Positions 6,919 to 13,994 of a DNA stretch of 39,026 nucleotides are shown piece after piece. A program made the translations under genes and the position numbers. Each line of letters starts with the position of its first letter. Position 1 is the first letter of the stretch. This stretch comes from a virus: IMG/VR virus record IMGVR_UViG_3300034073_003716, positions 1 through 39,026 of that record, one strand, 5' to 3'. The notes beneath the pieces were generated by a model, which saw only the letters and a list, made by a program, of their open reading frames with translations, searched no databases and was not told the origin of the DNA.

Positions 6919-8129
6919 ACTAACCAAGTAATAATAGAGTAACGAGTTCCTTGAATAACAGGCATAATTTCATGAGGATACATGAAATTTGAAGGGAATA
7001 CAATTGCAGAACCTTTTGAACTTTTAATCATCATTTCCCTTCCAAAAAAAGCAAATTCTCCACCAACATAATCCTCATTTAATTGTAAAGAACAAGAAAG
7101 AGATCTTTGCTCTTCTTTAAATGAATCTGTATGTTCAATGTAATAGTTTCCTTCTTCATATTTTAATAGTCCATAACCAGTATCAACATTTATTCTAAAA
7201 TCTTTATGAATATCAGTATATTTAATTATAACATTGCGAATACTTTCATGAAGTCTTTCATCAATTGTTTTTCTTTTATGATAATTCTTTTGAATAACAC
7301 CAGGATCAGATATAAGAATTTGTTTACAATTTCTTATATCTTTGACTATCTCTCCCTGCCCAACCATTGTATGCTGCCAATTATTTTCACCATTGTTTTC
7401 ATCATATTCACTCAAAATTTCATCACATAATTCTTCAGGAACTATTCCCTCAAAAACATGAATATATTGCTCAAGAGTATTTGATGGTTTTGGAATTACA
7501 AGCATAGGAGATTGCTGAGATTCTATTATCAACTCATGTTCTGGTGAGAGTTTATTTTCTATTATATCTTTCTTTTCAGTCTTTTCAGAGTCATCTTTAC
7601 ATTTATCAAAATATGCATAGGCACAATCTCCACGACTTCTTACATAATGTAAGAATACTTGAGTATAGTAATCTCCATTATACTCATTTCTCCAATGATC
7701 TGCAACCTTACCAAGATACATCATTGCATCTCCAGGTTCTAAAATTACAGACTTTTCTCTTCCATCTGGAGTTTCAATGTATATTGGCCAAGACTTATCA
7801 CCGTCAAGATGAAGTGTGAGTGAAATTTCACAAGCGTCACGATCTCTATGTCTATTCAAGACACTTCCATTATAATAAACTCTTGAATATGCATAAGTTG
7901 GCAAAACAGTTTCTTCTAGAATTGAAGATACTTGTTGAGTTTTTTCACAAAGTAGTTCTAAGAATGAAATATAATTATACTCTGATTGTGAATTTGGTGC
8001 CTGAGAGTCTCCACCATTATTTTGTGATTCTGAGTATATTTTAAATTCTTTTCCTAATTCTTCTGCTCTATGAGAATTTATGAAGTTTGGAATAATAAGA
8101 TAGTTATTATTTAATAAATTTATATTCAT
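6915..8129 (-). CDS. Two-domain 2OG-Fe(II) oxygenase, 404 aa
   Basis: Two oxygenase domains lie in one chain. Domain 1 (about residues 1-165) has H94-R-D96 in LNRHRDRDACEIS and H145 in ADHWRNEY. A charged linker follows at about 175-215. Domain 2 (about 220-404) has H333-T-D335, a GGEFAFF strand, H386 in YPHEIMP and R396 in GTRYSIITW, a complete prolyl-hydroxylase-like site. Domain 1 is less canonical because I see no clear 2OG-binding Arg besides those in HYVRSRG. It is immediately downstream of three fibre-tip genes and coupled to the PKHD gene. Paralogue at 31514-32803 with a longer linker. Confidence 0.85.
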   Translation of the reverse strand: MNINLLNNNYLIIPNFINSHRAEELGKEFKIYSESQNNGGDSQAPNSQSEYNYISFLELLCEKTQQVSSILEETVLPTYAYSRVYYNGSVLNRHRDRDACEISLTLHLDGDKSWPIYIETPDGREKSVILEPGDAMMYLGKVADHWRNEYNGDYYTQVFLHYVRSRGDCAYAYFDKCKDDSEKTEKKDIIENKLSPEHELIIESQQSPMLVIPKPSNTLEQYIHVFEGIVPEELCDEILSEYDENNGENNWQHTMVGQGEIVKDIRNCKQILISDPGVIQKNYHKRKTIDERLHESIRNVIIKYTDIHKDFRINVDTGYGLLKYEEGNYYIEHTDSFKEEQRSLSCSLQLNEDYVGGEFAFFGREMMIKSSKGSAIVFPSNFMYPHEIMPVIQGTRYSIITWLV

Positions 8130-8183
8130 AACGATTTTTTGATTATCTTAGAATTATAATTGATTTCTACTTAAATGTCAAAA

Positions 8184-8834
8184 TTAAGGTTTAATAGATT
8201 TCTCAGCAATAATCACATCTCTATATAAAACTGAAAAATCCTCTTGAGATGCTGGTCCAGGAACAGTGTGATTGTGTTGGCCACTAATTGTGTGTGTATG
8301 AGGACTATTAACGGTATGTGAGTGTTGTCCAAAAGTAATTGAATGAGAGTGTCCTTGACTTGATCCTTCAGAAGTACTTACTCTAGAATCTGTATCTGAA
8401 CTTCTAGTAGGTACTGCAGCTGGTCCAGCATAAAGTTCAATATTGTGAAGTTCGTAAAGATGCGAATGTGAAGGAAGATCTGCAGCATTTGATGTGGTTG
8501 GTGTTGTTGCACTAGCAACTTGTTGCCCCGAACTTATATTTGCGGGTGAACTGCTAAAAGTTATTGCAGATGCATTTTGATCAATGGTCAATCCTAAACT
8601 TCTAGTCGTAAATGTTTGAGAAAATGCAAAATTTGTCCGTGAACTTGCATTTCCAGTAACAACCCTTAAAGCAATACCATTAGTACTATAAGTCGTATCT
8701 TTAACCCAACTAGTAGGTGCGGAGGCATTTTCAAAAATTGCTCTAAATCCTCTTAGATCGGTGGGATCAGTCCCTCCTAAAAAATTTTCAATATAGAGAC
8801 AACCTGTTAGAGTTGTTGAACCTAAAACTGCCAT
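8184..8834 (-). CDS. His-rich tail-fibre tip protein A3, 216 aa
   Basis: One of six paralogues in the window. The N-terminus GSTTLTGCLYIENF and the APTSWVKDTT...ALRVVTG block resemble the collar-type region of phage tail fibres. The C-terminal 90 residues carry about ten His-x-His motifs (HSHTV, HTHTISGQHNHT), and the chain ends DFSVLYRDVIIA. In T4 gp37, H-x-H motifs of a trimer bind iron ions along the receptor-binding needle, so a metal-threaded trimeric tip is likely. It lacks the usual IPDFI at residues 13-17 (IENFL). Receptor unknown. Confidence 0.8.
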   Translation of the reverse strand: MAVLGSTTLTGCLYIENFLGGTDPTDLRGFRAIFENASAPTSWVKDTTYSTNGIALRVVTGNASSRTNFAFSQTFTTRSLGLTIDQNASAITFSSSPANISSGQQVASATTPTTSNAADLPSHSHLYELHNIELYAGPAAVPTRSSDTDSRVSTSEGSSQGHSHSITFGQHSHTVNSPHTHTISGQHNHTVPGPASQEDFSVLYRDVIIAEKSIKP

Positions 8835-8854
8835 TTTTATACTTTTATATTACT

Positions 8855-9532
8855 TTATATAGAACATGAAACTGGATCAGAATCTTTTACAGCAACGATT
8901 ATGTCTGCATAAGAAACTGCAAAATTTTGAGCAGTTGCTGAGAATGTATGATTATGAGGTCCAAGTGATGTAATTTGATGTCCGTGTGCTGTAACGGTAA
9001 CTGGATGATTGTGTTGTGCGGTTGCAGAAAATCCATGAGGATGACCACCTCCAGATCCTGCTCCAATAAAAGTTGTTTGAGTTACTTGAGTTCTTATAAT
9101 ACTTCTAGCACCAGGAGAAGGTGTCATAGTTCTCGCCTGAGCATTTGGCATTCGGTCATAAGTATGAACGTGCCCTGGTAGTTGAGCCTCAGCAATAGTT
9201 GCATTCTGTATTCCAAGAGATGGAAATGAATCAAATTGCCCAATTGCAACGGGACTTACAGTTTCATCTGCAATCGTTATGTTAGAATTAACAGAATCTA
9301 TAGAACCTTGAATTGGTCTTGCAGTATCGGGAAAAACTGTAGTAAATGCATTAGTTCCTCCAGGAACTCTTGTACCTGTAACTAATCTCAGTGCCTTATT
9401 GTTATGAGAAGTAGTGTCTTTTGTCCAACTTGTTGGAGCAGAAGAATTATTAAATGTCATTCTAGTTGTTCCTGGAAGGAAGCATGGTATAGATGAACAT
9501 CCATCTAAACTATTTACTGTTAATACTGCCAT
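8855..9532 (-). CDS. His-rich tail-fibre tip protein A2, 225 aa
   Basis: Same plan as its neighbours: an N-terminal VNSLDGCSSIPCFLPGTTRM block, APTSWTKDTTSHNNKALRLV, a Gly/Ala-rich variable middle, then H-x-H repeats (HPHGFSATAQHNHPVTVTAH) and a final FAVSYADIIVAV strand. The ATG overlaps the upstream stop (TAATG). The variable middle and conserved ends fit a family of receptor-binding tips. It has an extra SDPVSCSI tail after the usual end. Confidence 0.8.
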   Translation of the reverse strand: MAVLTVNSLDGCSSIPCFLPGTTRMTFNNSSAPTSWTKDTTSHNNKALRLVTGTRVPGGTNAFTTVFPDTARPIQGSIDSVNSNITIADETVSPVAIGQFDSFPSLGIQNATIAEAQLPGHVHTYDRMPNAQARTMTPSPGARSIIRTQVTQTTFIGAGSGGGHPHGFSATAQHNHPVTVTAHGHQITSLGPHNHTFSATAQNFAVSYADIIVAVKDSDPVSCSI

Positions 9533-10182
9533 TAGTTTTTACTGCAAATGATTACATCCATGTATTGAACATTAAAGTCTCTTTGTGTCATTGTAAAAGT
9601 ATGAGCATGTCCAGAATCAGTTTGAACGTGACTATGTGCTCCTGTACTTACTGGATGTTGAGTATGTCCACTATCAGTTATACTATGAGTATGAGCACCG
9701 TTAGCACCAGTAGTTGAAGAAGAACCTGTTCTCAAAGTTTGCTCATAAATTCTTTGTGCAGGACCATTTCCAACCTGAACATCTGCACCACCCCTAAAAG
9801 TATATGGGTGGGTATGGGCAGTCATTTGTGCTACAGTTAAGGTTGCTGGTTGCATTGAAGCTGAAGATGGACTTGAATTAAGACTTATAAATCCTGTTGC
9901 TTGTGCTATAGTTAAACCTGATGGTCCGGAAAATGGAACATTTACACCTTTTGAACTTGAAAAAGCTGTAGTAAATCCTAAAGTCGGATTTCCTCCAGGA
10001 CTTAAAGCAGTTCCATTAGCACCTCCAATAACTCTTAGAGCAACATTATTAAATGCAGCATTCGTTTCTTTAGTCCAACTGGTAGGAGCATTATCTTGCT
10101 CAAATACCATCCTGGAACCAGTAGCAATAAAGTCAGGGATTGAATTGCATCCATTTAAAAAGTTACTTCCAAGAAGAGCCAT
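9532..10182 (-). CDS. His-rich tail-fibre tip protein A1, 216 aa
   Basis: First gene of cassette A. It has the standard start (GCNSIPDFIATGSRMVFEQ), APTSWTKET, a GG-rich ALRVIGG block, an AHTHPYTF motif in the middle and repeated H-x-H towards the end (HTHSI, HSHVQ, HAHTF). A probable late promoter (AATAAATA at about 10204-10214) lies about 25 bp upstream, as expected for a structural protein. The closest relative by gene position and by its AHTHPY or SHTHPY middle is 34120-34770. Confidence 0.8.
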   Translation of the reverse strand: MALLGSNFLNGCNSIPDFIATGSRMVFEQDNAPTSWTKETNAAFNNVALRVIGGANGTALSPGGNPTLGFTTAFSSSKGVNVPFSGPSGLTIAQATGFISLNSSPSSASMQPATLTVAQMTAHTHPYTFRGGADVQVGNGPAQRIYEQTLRTGSSSTTGANGAHTHSITDSGHTQHPVSTGAHSHVQTDSGHAHTFTMTQRDFNVQYMDVIICSKN

Positions 10183-10203
10183 TGTTAAAATTAAAGGTAT
10201 TTT

Positions 10204-10214
10204 TATTTATTTAT
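10204..10214 (-). promoter_or_regulatory. Probable late promoter of fibre cassette A
   Basis: The minus strand shows overlapping ATAAATA repeats 22-32 bases before the ATG at 10182. T4-type late promoters need only a TATAAATA-like -10. The same motif sits before the first fibre gene of cassette B. Confidence 0.6.
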
Positions 10215-10645
10215 TATTCTCCCCAATACTCATACATAAACCCTTTAGGTGTAGAGTAATGGACATGAACGATATTACTGCAACTACGAATGTATTCGGA
10301 GCAAATAGGGCAAGGACGTGAATCCCGCAATTCTTTTCCTCCATGTCCACCTACACGACAAACTACAATCGTATCTGAATCTTCCCGTGCTTTAATCAAA
10401 CTACGAATCTCAGCATGAAGATAAACCTTTTTTTCAAGATGAGGTTCATTAAAAATCATAGATGCATTCTTAGCAGCCCAATACTGAACTGGATGAGTTC
10501 TTGTATAGTCATTAACTGCAGAAGCAACAATGCGATTCTTTTTTAGAAGAATTGCACCAATTTTCTTTGGGGCATCAGAAGACATTGCAACTGCATATGC
10601 TTGCCTAAGCATACACTTTTTGAGTGGTGACTTAGTTGCCATCAT
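10214..10645 (-). CDS. Cytidine/deoxycytidylate deaminase-family protein, 143 aa
   Basis: Zinc-dependent deaminase fold: H77-A-E79 (YLHAEIRSLI) and P111-C-P-I-C115 (SRPCPICSEYI) are the zinc and proton-shuttle residues of the (deoxy)cytidine deaminase superfamily. The N-terminal ILLKKNRIVASAVNDY strand pair also fits. Phage relatives usually convert dCMP to dUMP for thymidylate synthesis, but this chain is shorter than T4 Cd and lacks an obvious allosteric insert, so another nucleoside or base could be the substrate. Start at 10645 or 10642 (two ATGs). Confidence 0.75.
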   Translation of the reverse strand: MMATKSPLKKCMLRQAYAVAMSSDAPKKIGAILLKKNRIVASAVNDYTRTHPVQYWAAKNASMIFNEPHLEKKVYLHAEIRSLIKAREDSDTIVVCRVGGHGGKELRDSRPCPICSEYIRSCSNIVHVHYSTPKGFMYEYWGE

Positions 10646-10875
10646 CAGTCAGAAACTTCCTCAAAATAATAAAATGCATCCCGAAAAACTTCATCATCGT
10701 TACCAAGATTCATCCAACCCGCACACATTGAATCAGAAAATGCTTCCCATGCACTCACTGCATCTTGATGGGAAATCTCATAACCACGATCTGCAAAGAT
10801 CTTTACAATCCGATCAATGTCGTTCTCATATGCATAATGATGATTATAAGGATCTCTAAATTTCAGTTTTTTCAT
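10645..10875 (-). CDS. Hypothetical protein, 76 aa
   Basis: Begins MKKLKFRDPYNHHYAYENDI, then IVKIFADRGYEISHQDAVSAWE. The end is acidic. I chose ATG 10875; a longer reading would use a TTG at 10911 inside the promoter hairpin. It is soluble and helical, coupled to the deaminase gene, and is the first gene after the promoter at 10900-10955. Confidence 0.75.
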   Translation of the reverse strand: MKKLKFRDPYNHHYAYENDIDRIVKIFADRGYEISHQDAVSAWEAFSDSMCAGWMNLGNDDEVFRDAFYYFEEVSD

Positions 10876-10882
10876 AAACAAA

Positions 10883-10955
10883 AACTTGATTACCCTCATA
10901 CTATAGGGCAATCAAGTTCTTTTAGCAAGAGCACTATGCCAGTTTCTTAAGTGTC
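10883..10955 (-). promoter_or_regulatory. Early-type promoter with stem-loop and palindromic box
   Basis: The 20-bp box (10936-10955) is followed by -35 TTGCTA (10923-10928), 17 bp and -10 TATAGT (10900-10905). Here the 9-bp stem (AACTTGATT/AATCAAGTT, 10883-10918) lies downstream of the -35 and encloses the -10, a variant of the usual arrangement. Confidence 0.7.
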
Positions 10956-11388
10956 ACAGATAACTTTTGAAGGTTATTCCGTTTAAATGGTCTACCTCAT
11001 GAAGTAAACAGCGAGCAACAAGACCCTCATGAGTTTCAGTTCTAGGATGACCAGAAAGATCTCTGTATTTTACAGTAACTTGTTTTGGTCTTGAGATATC
11101 ATAGAATTCACCAGAAAAAGAAAGACAACCTTCTTGTAAGGTTACTTTTTCTTCACTCTCAAAAATGATTTCGGGATTAATTAAAACTCTTGGATCATTG
11201 TCCACAAGAACTACAACAATCCTTTTAAGAATTCCTACTTGATTTGCCGCCAATCCCACTCCATTATTCGCTAACATTGTTTCTACCATATTGGCAGAAA
11301 TGTTGCGTACTTTATCGTCAACTTTATCAATTCTCTTTGCTTTTTGACGAAGTGGTTTTTCTCCGTCTTGTAGGATTTCTAGTATCAT
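10954..11388 (-). CDS. def: Peptide deformylase, phage type, 144 aa
   Basis: All three deformylase motifs are intact: GVGLAANQ (43-50), EGCLS (86-90, metal Cys) and HEVDH (130-134, two metal His and the catalytic Glu). The protein stops a few residues after motif III and so lacks the C-terminal helix of bacterial enzymes, as reported for cyanophage deformylases, whose preferred substrates resemble the photosystem II D1 N-terminus. It removes formyl groups from nascent chains and may help keep photosynthetic protein turnover going during infection. Coupled to the 91-aa gene by ATGA. Confidence 0.95.
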   Translation of the reverse strand: MILEILQDGEKPLRQKAKRIDKVDDKVRNISANMVETMLANNGVGLAANQVGILKRIVVVLVDNDPRVLINPEIIFESEEKVTLQEGCLSFSGEFYDISRPKQVTVKYRDLSGHPRTETHEGLVARCLLHEVDHLNGITFKSYL

Positions 11389-11660
11389 TGATTGAAGTTC
11401 TTTCTAAACTCTTCTAGTTTTTCTGGTTCATTAAGAACAGTACTCAAACCATATTGAGCAATAAATGAATCCAGTGCAGGATCTTCTACAGTTTCCTCTA
11501 GATAAAGACCACTGACTTTATCATAAAACTTCTCAACATCTTCATTGACATAGGAACCTACATCACTATCCAATCCAGATTTTGAGTAAGAATAAAGAGC
11601 ATCGGTGAGAATTTCTAGTTCTTGTTCAGACAGTTGAAAGGTTACTTTGTATTGGGACAT
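11385..11660 (-). CDS. Hypothetical protein, 91 aa
   Basis: A soluble acidic protein (FQLSEQELEILTDALYSYSK) of helical character. It is coupled to the deformylase gene downstream and preceded by a CTAAATA late-type motif 19 bp before its ATG, so deformylase may be expressed late through it. No family recognised. Confidence 0.75.
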   Translation of the reverse strand: MSQYKVTFQLSEQELEILTDALYSYSKSGLDSDVGSYVNEDVEKFYDKVSGLYLEETVEDPALDSFIAQYGLSTVLNEPEKLEEFRKNFNQ

Positions 11661-11678
11661 TTTACTTAATGTTTTCTT

Positions 11679-11685
11679 TATTTAG
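11679..11685 (-). promoter_or_regulatory. Probable late promoter
   Basis: CTAAATA on the minus strand, 19 bases before the ATG at 11660, matching the late motif seen before several other genes here. It would serve the 91-aa gene and the deformylase. Confidence 0.5.
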
Positions 11686-11687
11686 AA

Positions 11688-11918
11688 TTAATCAGTCTTT
11701 TTTGGTTTATTGCATTCATTGCAATAGTAACTAAACCCATATTTGAAAGACTTAACTTTTTGAAAGTAATCCAAATTCAGTGGTTTAGTTTCTTTACATC
11801 GTGAACATGTTCTTTCATCGGGGAGTGATGATAATGTCTTTTGCCCCTTGCTCTTTGACAACAGATTCCCAAAAAAATGCATCTTCAATTTTAAGGAATG
11901 TAGCAGATTGTTTAGCAT
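11688..11918 (-). CDS. Zn-ribbon ORF in +1 frame, start uncertain, up to 76 aa
   Basis: The last 38 residues are clearly conserved: RTCSRCKETKPLNLDYF, then FKYGFSYYCNECNKP, a C-x2-C...C-x2-C zinc ribbon. The region upstream of it in this frame overlaps the 48-aa gene and does not look conserved. Possible starts are ATG 11918, an internal ATG, or a TTG shortly before the ribbon. A +1 frameshift from the 48-aa gene is the alternative. The same ribbon occurs at 28099-28230, also in the +1 frame of an unrelated upstream gene. DNA- or RNA-binding is plausible; nothing more can be said. Confidence 0.6.
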   Translation of the reverse strand: MLNNLLHSLKLKMHFFGNLLSKSKGQKTLSSLPDERTCSRCKETKPLNLDYFQKVKSFKYGFSYYCNECNKPKKTD

Positions 11919-11961
11919 AACCTTTTTTCTTTGGTTTTAAGTAAGTAATTTCAAATTTCAT
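11815..11961 (-). CDS. Hypothetical protein, 48 aa
   Basis: MKFEITYLKPKKKGYAKQ to KDIIITPR, a protein-like beta-rich small domain. Its ATG overlaps the upstream TGA. Its 3' end runs into the zinc-ribbon ORF in the +1 frame. The residues look more natural than those of the overlapping frame, so I take this as the real gene. Confidence 0.7.
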   Translation of the reverse strand: MKFEITYLKPKKKGYAKQSATFLKIEDAFFWESVVKEQGAKDIIITPR

Positions 11962-12143
11962 TTTGAACTTTCTTTGAGTAATTTAAGTTTTTCAAAATTC
12001 TTTCTGTAGATTAGCATACAGACATCTCTGCGCTTTTCTCCTGGAAAGGAATTGACGCAAAGTGTAACATATGTGTTACACACGAATCTAATCTCTCCAA
12101 TGTAATTTTCATATTCAACTAATAAACCTTCAGTAAAGATCAT
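11958..12143 (-). CDS. Hypothetical protein, 61 aa
   Basis: A compact beta-rich domain: LLVEYENYIGEIRFVCNTYV, then a CVNSFPGEKRRDVC segment and a basic C-terminal helix. The plan resembles an SH3-like barrel, which is only an impression. It overlaps the phosphoesterase gene at its 5' end and the 48-aa gene at its 3' end. Confidence 0.75.
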   Translation of the reverse strand: MIFTEGLLVEYENYIGEIRFVCNTYVTLCVNSFPGEKRRDVCMLIYRKNFEKLKLLKESSK

Positions 12144-12834
12144 AAAATTTCTTAAGAACTTTATTATTTACATCATAAAGACCAAGAGCACCTCCAGAAG
12201 ATCCAGATTCCGGATCTAGAACAATAGAATTTTCATTAATGCAAACAGTATGATAATGACCAGAGACCATCACATAATCTTTTGTTTGATTGTTTTTCCA
12301 CCATTCAATTCTACTTCTGGTTTCTCTTTCAACCGGCCCATACAGCATAACAGACTTGGTGGATTTGTTCAACTTATCTTCATAAATTAAACAAAAGTCT
12401 TCATAATCTGAAACTTCAATCCTACTTGAGAAGTAAGCATGAGCAACACGATATTCTTTTTGATATTTGTCTTTGAATACGACTCCATACGGCATTTTAC
12501 TCAAAAACTCATAAATTTCTTCAAGAGAAATATTCTCTCTATGAAAATCATCTAAAGTCTTTTGAAGATCTTCTCCTATAAAGACATTATTACCTTTAAT
12601 GTGACGAAGTAATTTATTTTGATGATTAGACTGAATACAAATTGCCGAGTTATTTTTAATTTGTTCTTTGACTTGACGATAGACCGAAACAGAATTGGAG
12701 TTTTCTACCCGAGAATCAAATAAATCTCCTAGAAACAACGGAGTTAAATTATGATTATCACAGTACTCTAATGCAAGTTCCAGCAGATGTGCTTGAGAAT
12801 GCACATCACTGATCAGTGCAAAATTTTGAGTCAT
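12130..12834 (-). CDS. Metallophosphoesterase, resembles bacterial Pnkp phosphatase domain, 234 aa
   Basis: Calcineurin-like binuclear phosphoesterase with D10-x-H12 (SDVHS), LFLGDLFDSR (G-D-x-x-D, 36-40), SNHQNKLLRHIKGNNV (69-84) and SGHYHT (191-196). The stretch after the Asn-His, KLLR..KGN.V, is the form I know from the phosphatase domain of bacterial Pnkp, which removes 2',3' phosphates from RNA ends. The usual GNH has become SNH. It lies in one transcription unit direction with a P-loop kinase and an Rnl1-type ligase, so RNA end repair is likely. A PP2A/ApaH-like dinucleotide phosphatase is the alternative. Confidence 0.8.
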   Translation of the reverse strand: MTQNFALISDVHSQAHLLELALEYCDNHNLTPLFLGDLFDSRVENSNSVSVYRQVKEQIKNNSAICIQSNHQNKLLRHIKGNNVFIGEDLQKTLDDFHRENISLEEIYEFLSKMPYGVVFKDKYQKEYRVAHAYFSSRIEVSDYEDFCLIYEDKLNKSTKSVMLYGPVERETRSRIEWWKNNQTKDYVMVSGHYHTVCINENSIVLDPESGSSGGALGLYDVNNKVLKKFYDLY

Positions 12835-12857
12835 TGTGCTTCCTTGGTTATGGAAAC

Positions 12858-12913
12858 ATTATAGCATCATTAAACTACCCTGTAAATTGGTAGTGGACAA
12901 TTTTTCAACTGTC
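12858..12913 (-). promoter_or_regulatory. Early-type promoter with stem-loop and palindromic box
   Basis: Box at 12894-12913, 7 bp, -35 TTTACA (12881-12886) in the loop of a CTACC/GGTAG-like stem, 17 bp, -10 TATAAT (12858-12863). It drives the phosphoesterase gene, which has an AAGGAAG ribosome-binding site. Confidence 0.85.
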
Positions 12914-13057
12914 ACTCCGAATTGCTAATAAAGTTTCAAGTGGAATCCATGATGGATCCTCTTCTTTAAACTTTACAAGGACTTCAATGATTGACCTATC
13001 CTTTTCTTTTTTATAAACCGTCCTAGTATTTAAAACAAGACCAAGAGGATTATTCAT
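12905..13057 (-). CDS. Hypothetical protein, 50 aa
   Basis: MNNPLGLVLNTRTVYKKEKD, then a KFKEEDPSWIPLETLLAI stretch. Soluble and protein-like. Its last codons (RSDS) lie in the 20-bp box. It sits between the kinase and the phosphoesterase and could be an accessory of the repair set, without direct evidence. Confidence 0.7.
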   Translation of the reverse strand: MNNPLGLVLNTRTVYKKEKDRSIIEVLVKFKEEDPSWIPLETLLAIRSDS

Positions 13058-13061
13058 CTGA

Positions 13062-13526
13062 TTAACCTTTGATTACTTGATCAAATCCTTCTTCAAGTGT
13101 TGGTAGTTCATACTCTCCAATCATTCTTTCTAAAACCTCAGGAGGAATAACTTTCCCCGGTCTTTGAGTATTTCTTTTAAGTGCAGTTTCAAGAGGAATT
13201 ACAAAATATACTGCGGTCTTTTTATAATGTGCTGGAATGTGCTTAAGTTTTTCTTTTCTTTGCTTTTTTGTGAGATTTGTTTGATCCCAGATTAAACTTC
13301 TATTTTCTTCAACTGCTTTACGAAGAACTTTCATCATAGCAATTTGAGCAAATCGGATATTTGCCTGAAAAATAGTATTATAAGACTGCTGACGCTCTTT
13401 TGCAATCTCCTGAAGAATATCATCAGATGATACTCTCACATAATCTCGGTATTTTTGATTTGAAGAAAAGGTTGATTTTCCACTTGTAGGAATACCAACC
13501 AGAAAAATTGCTTCAGGAGTAGACAT
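13062..13526 (-). CDS. Polynucleotide-kinase-like P-loop kinase, 154 aa
   Basis: The Walker A motif GIPTSGKST (11-19) follows a hydrophobic strand. SSDD (33-36) fits the catalytic Asp of T4 Pnkp-type kinases, and WDQTNLTKKQR (80-90) fits the conserved D-x-T-N strand of the AAA_33 kinase group. An Arg-rich lid (KRNTQRPGK) follows. It is a kinase-only protein without the phosphatase domain of T4 Pnkp. Likely role: phosphorylation of 5'-OH ends of RNA or DNA before sealing by the ligase at 13995. Its start overlaps the HNH gene by 14 bases. Confidence 0.85.
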   Translation of the reverse strand: MSTPEAIFLVGIPTSGKSTFSSNQKYRDYVRVSSDDILQEIAKERQQSYNTIFQANIRFAQIAMMKVLRKAVEENRSLIWDQTNLTKKQRKEKLKHIPAHYKKTAVYFVIPLETALKRNTQRPGKVIPPEVLERMIGEYELPTLEEGFDQVIKG

Positions 13527-13989
13527 AAGTTTTCCAGTCTGAAATATTAGAAGAATTAATAGTTAAGTGAACTTTATTAAATGGTGCTTTTGGTTGCTTT
13601 AAAAGTTTCATTCCCGCTTCTTCTGGAGTTTTATTTCCTTTTTTTGTATTACAGGAAATACAAGCACAAGTTAGATTTTCCCAACTATCATCTCCACCAC
13701 GGGAAGAAGGAATCACATGATCTATAGTAAGATCTTCTTTTGCTCCGCAGTACTGACATGTATGATTATCTCGTTTATGAATCATATTCCTTGAGGGTCT
13801 ATGAGACATAATCTTTGTAAAAGGAATGCGAATATATTCAAAAAGGCGAATCACCTTATTGGATATAAGTTGTGCTTTACGTTTTAGTAGTAAAACAATT
13901 GCTCTCTTCCCATTACAAATGTTAATTGGATTATAATCACTATTTAAAACTAGAATAGAAGTACTTGCTTTAATTTTAAGATAATCCAT
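13513..13989 (-). CDS. HNH endonuclease, 158 aa
   Basis: An HNH nuclease with zinc Cys pairs: HTCQYC (77-81), LTIDHVIPSSRGGDDSWENL (88-106) with the catalytic D-H and the Asn, and CISCNTKKGNKTPEEAG. The N-terminal 60 residues (VLNSDYNPINICNGKRAIVLL) are those typical of phage and cyanobacterial HNH proteins. It lies between the ligase and the kinase, so it may be a free-standing homing endonuclease or a working part of the repair locus. DNA cutting specificity cannot be read from sequence. Confidence 0.9.
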   Translation of the reverse strand: MDYLKIKASTSILVLNSDYNPINICNGKRAIVLLLKRKAQLISNKVIRLFEYIRIPFTKIMSHRPSRNMIHKRDNHTCQYCGAKEDLTIDHVIPSSRGGDDSWENLTCACISCNTKKGNKTPEEAGMKLLKQPKAPFNKVHLTINSSNISDWKTYVYS

Positions 13990-13994
13990 CGCTC

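Noticed and set aside
6229-6927. Longer PKHD reading starting MVSM at 6927 (and the equivalent at 31526)
   Set aside because: It needs a TTG start, while an ATG three codons later overlaps the upstream stop exactly as elsewhere in the window.
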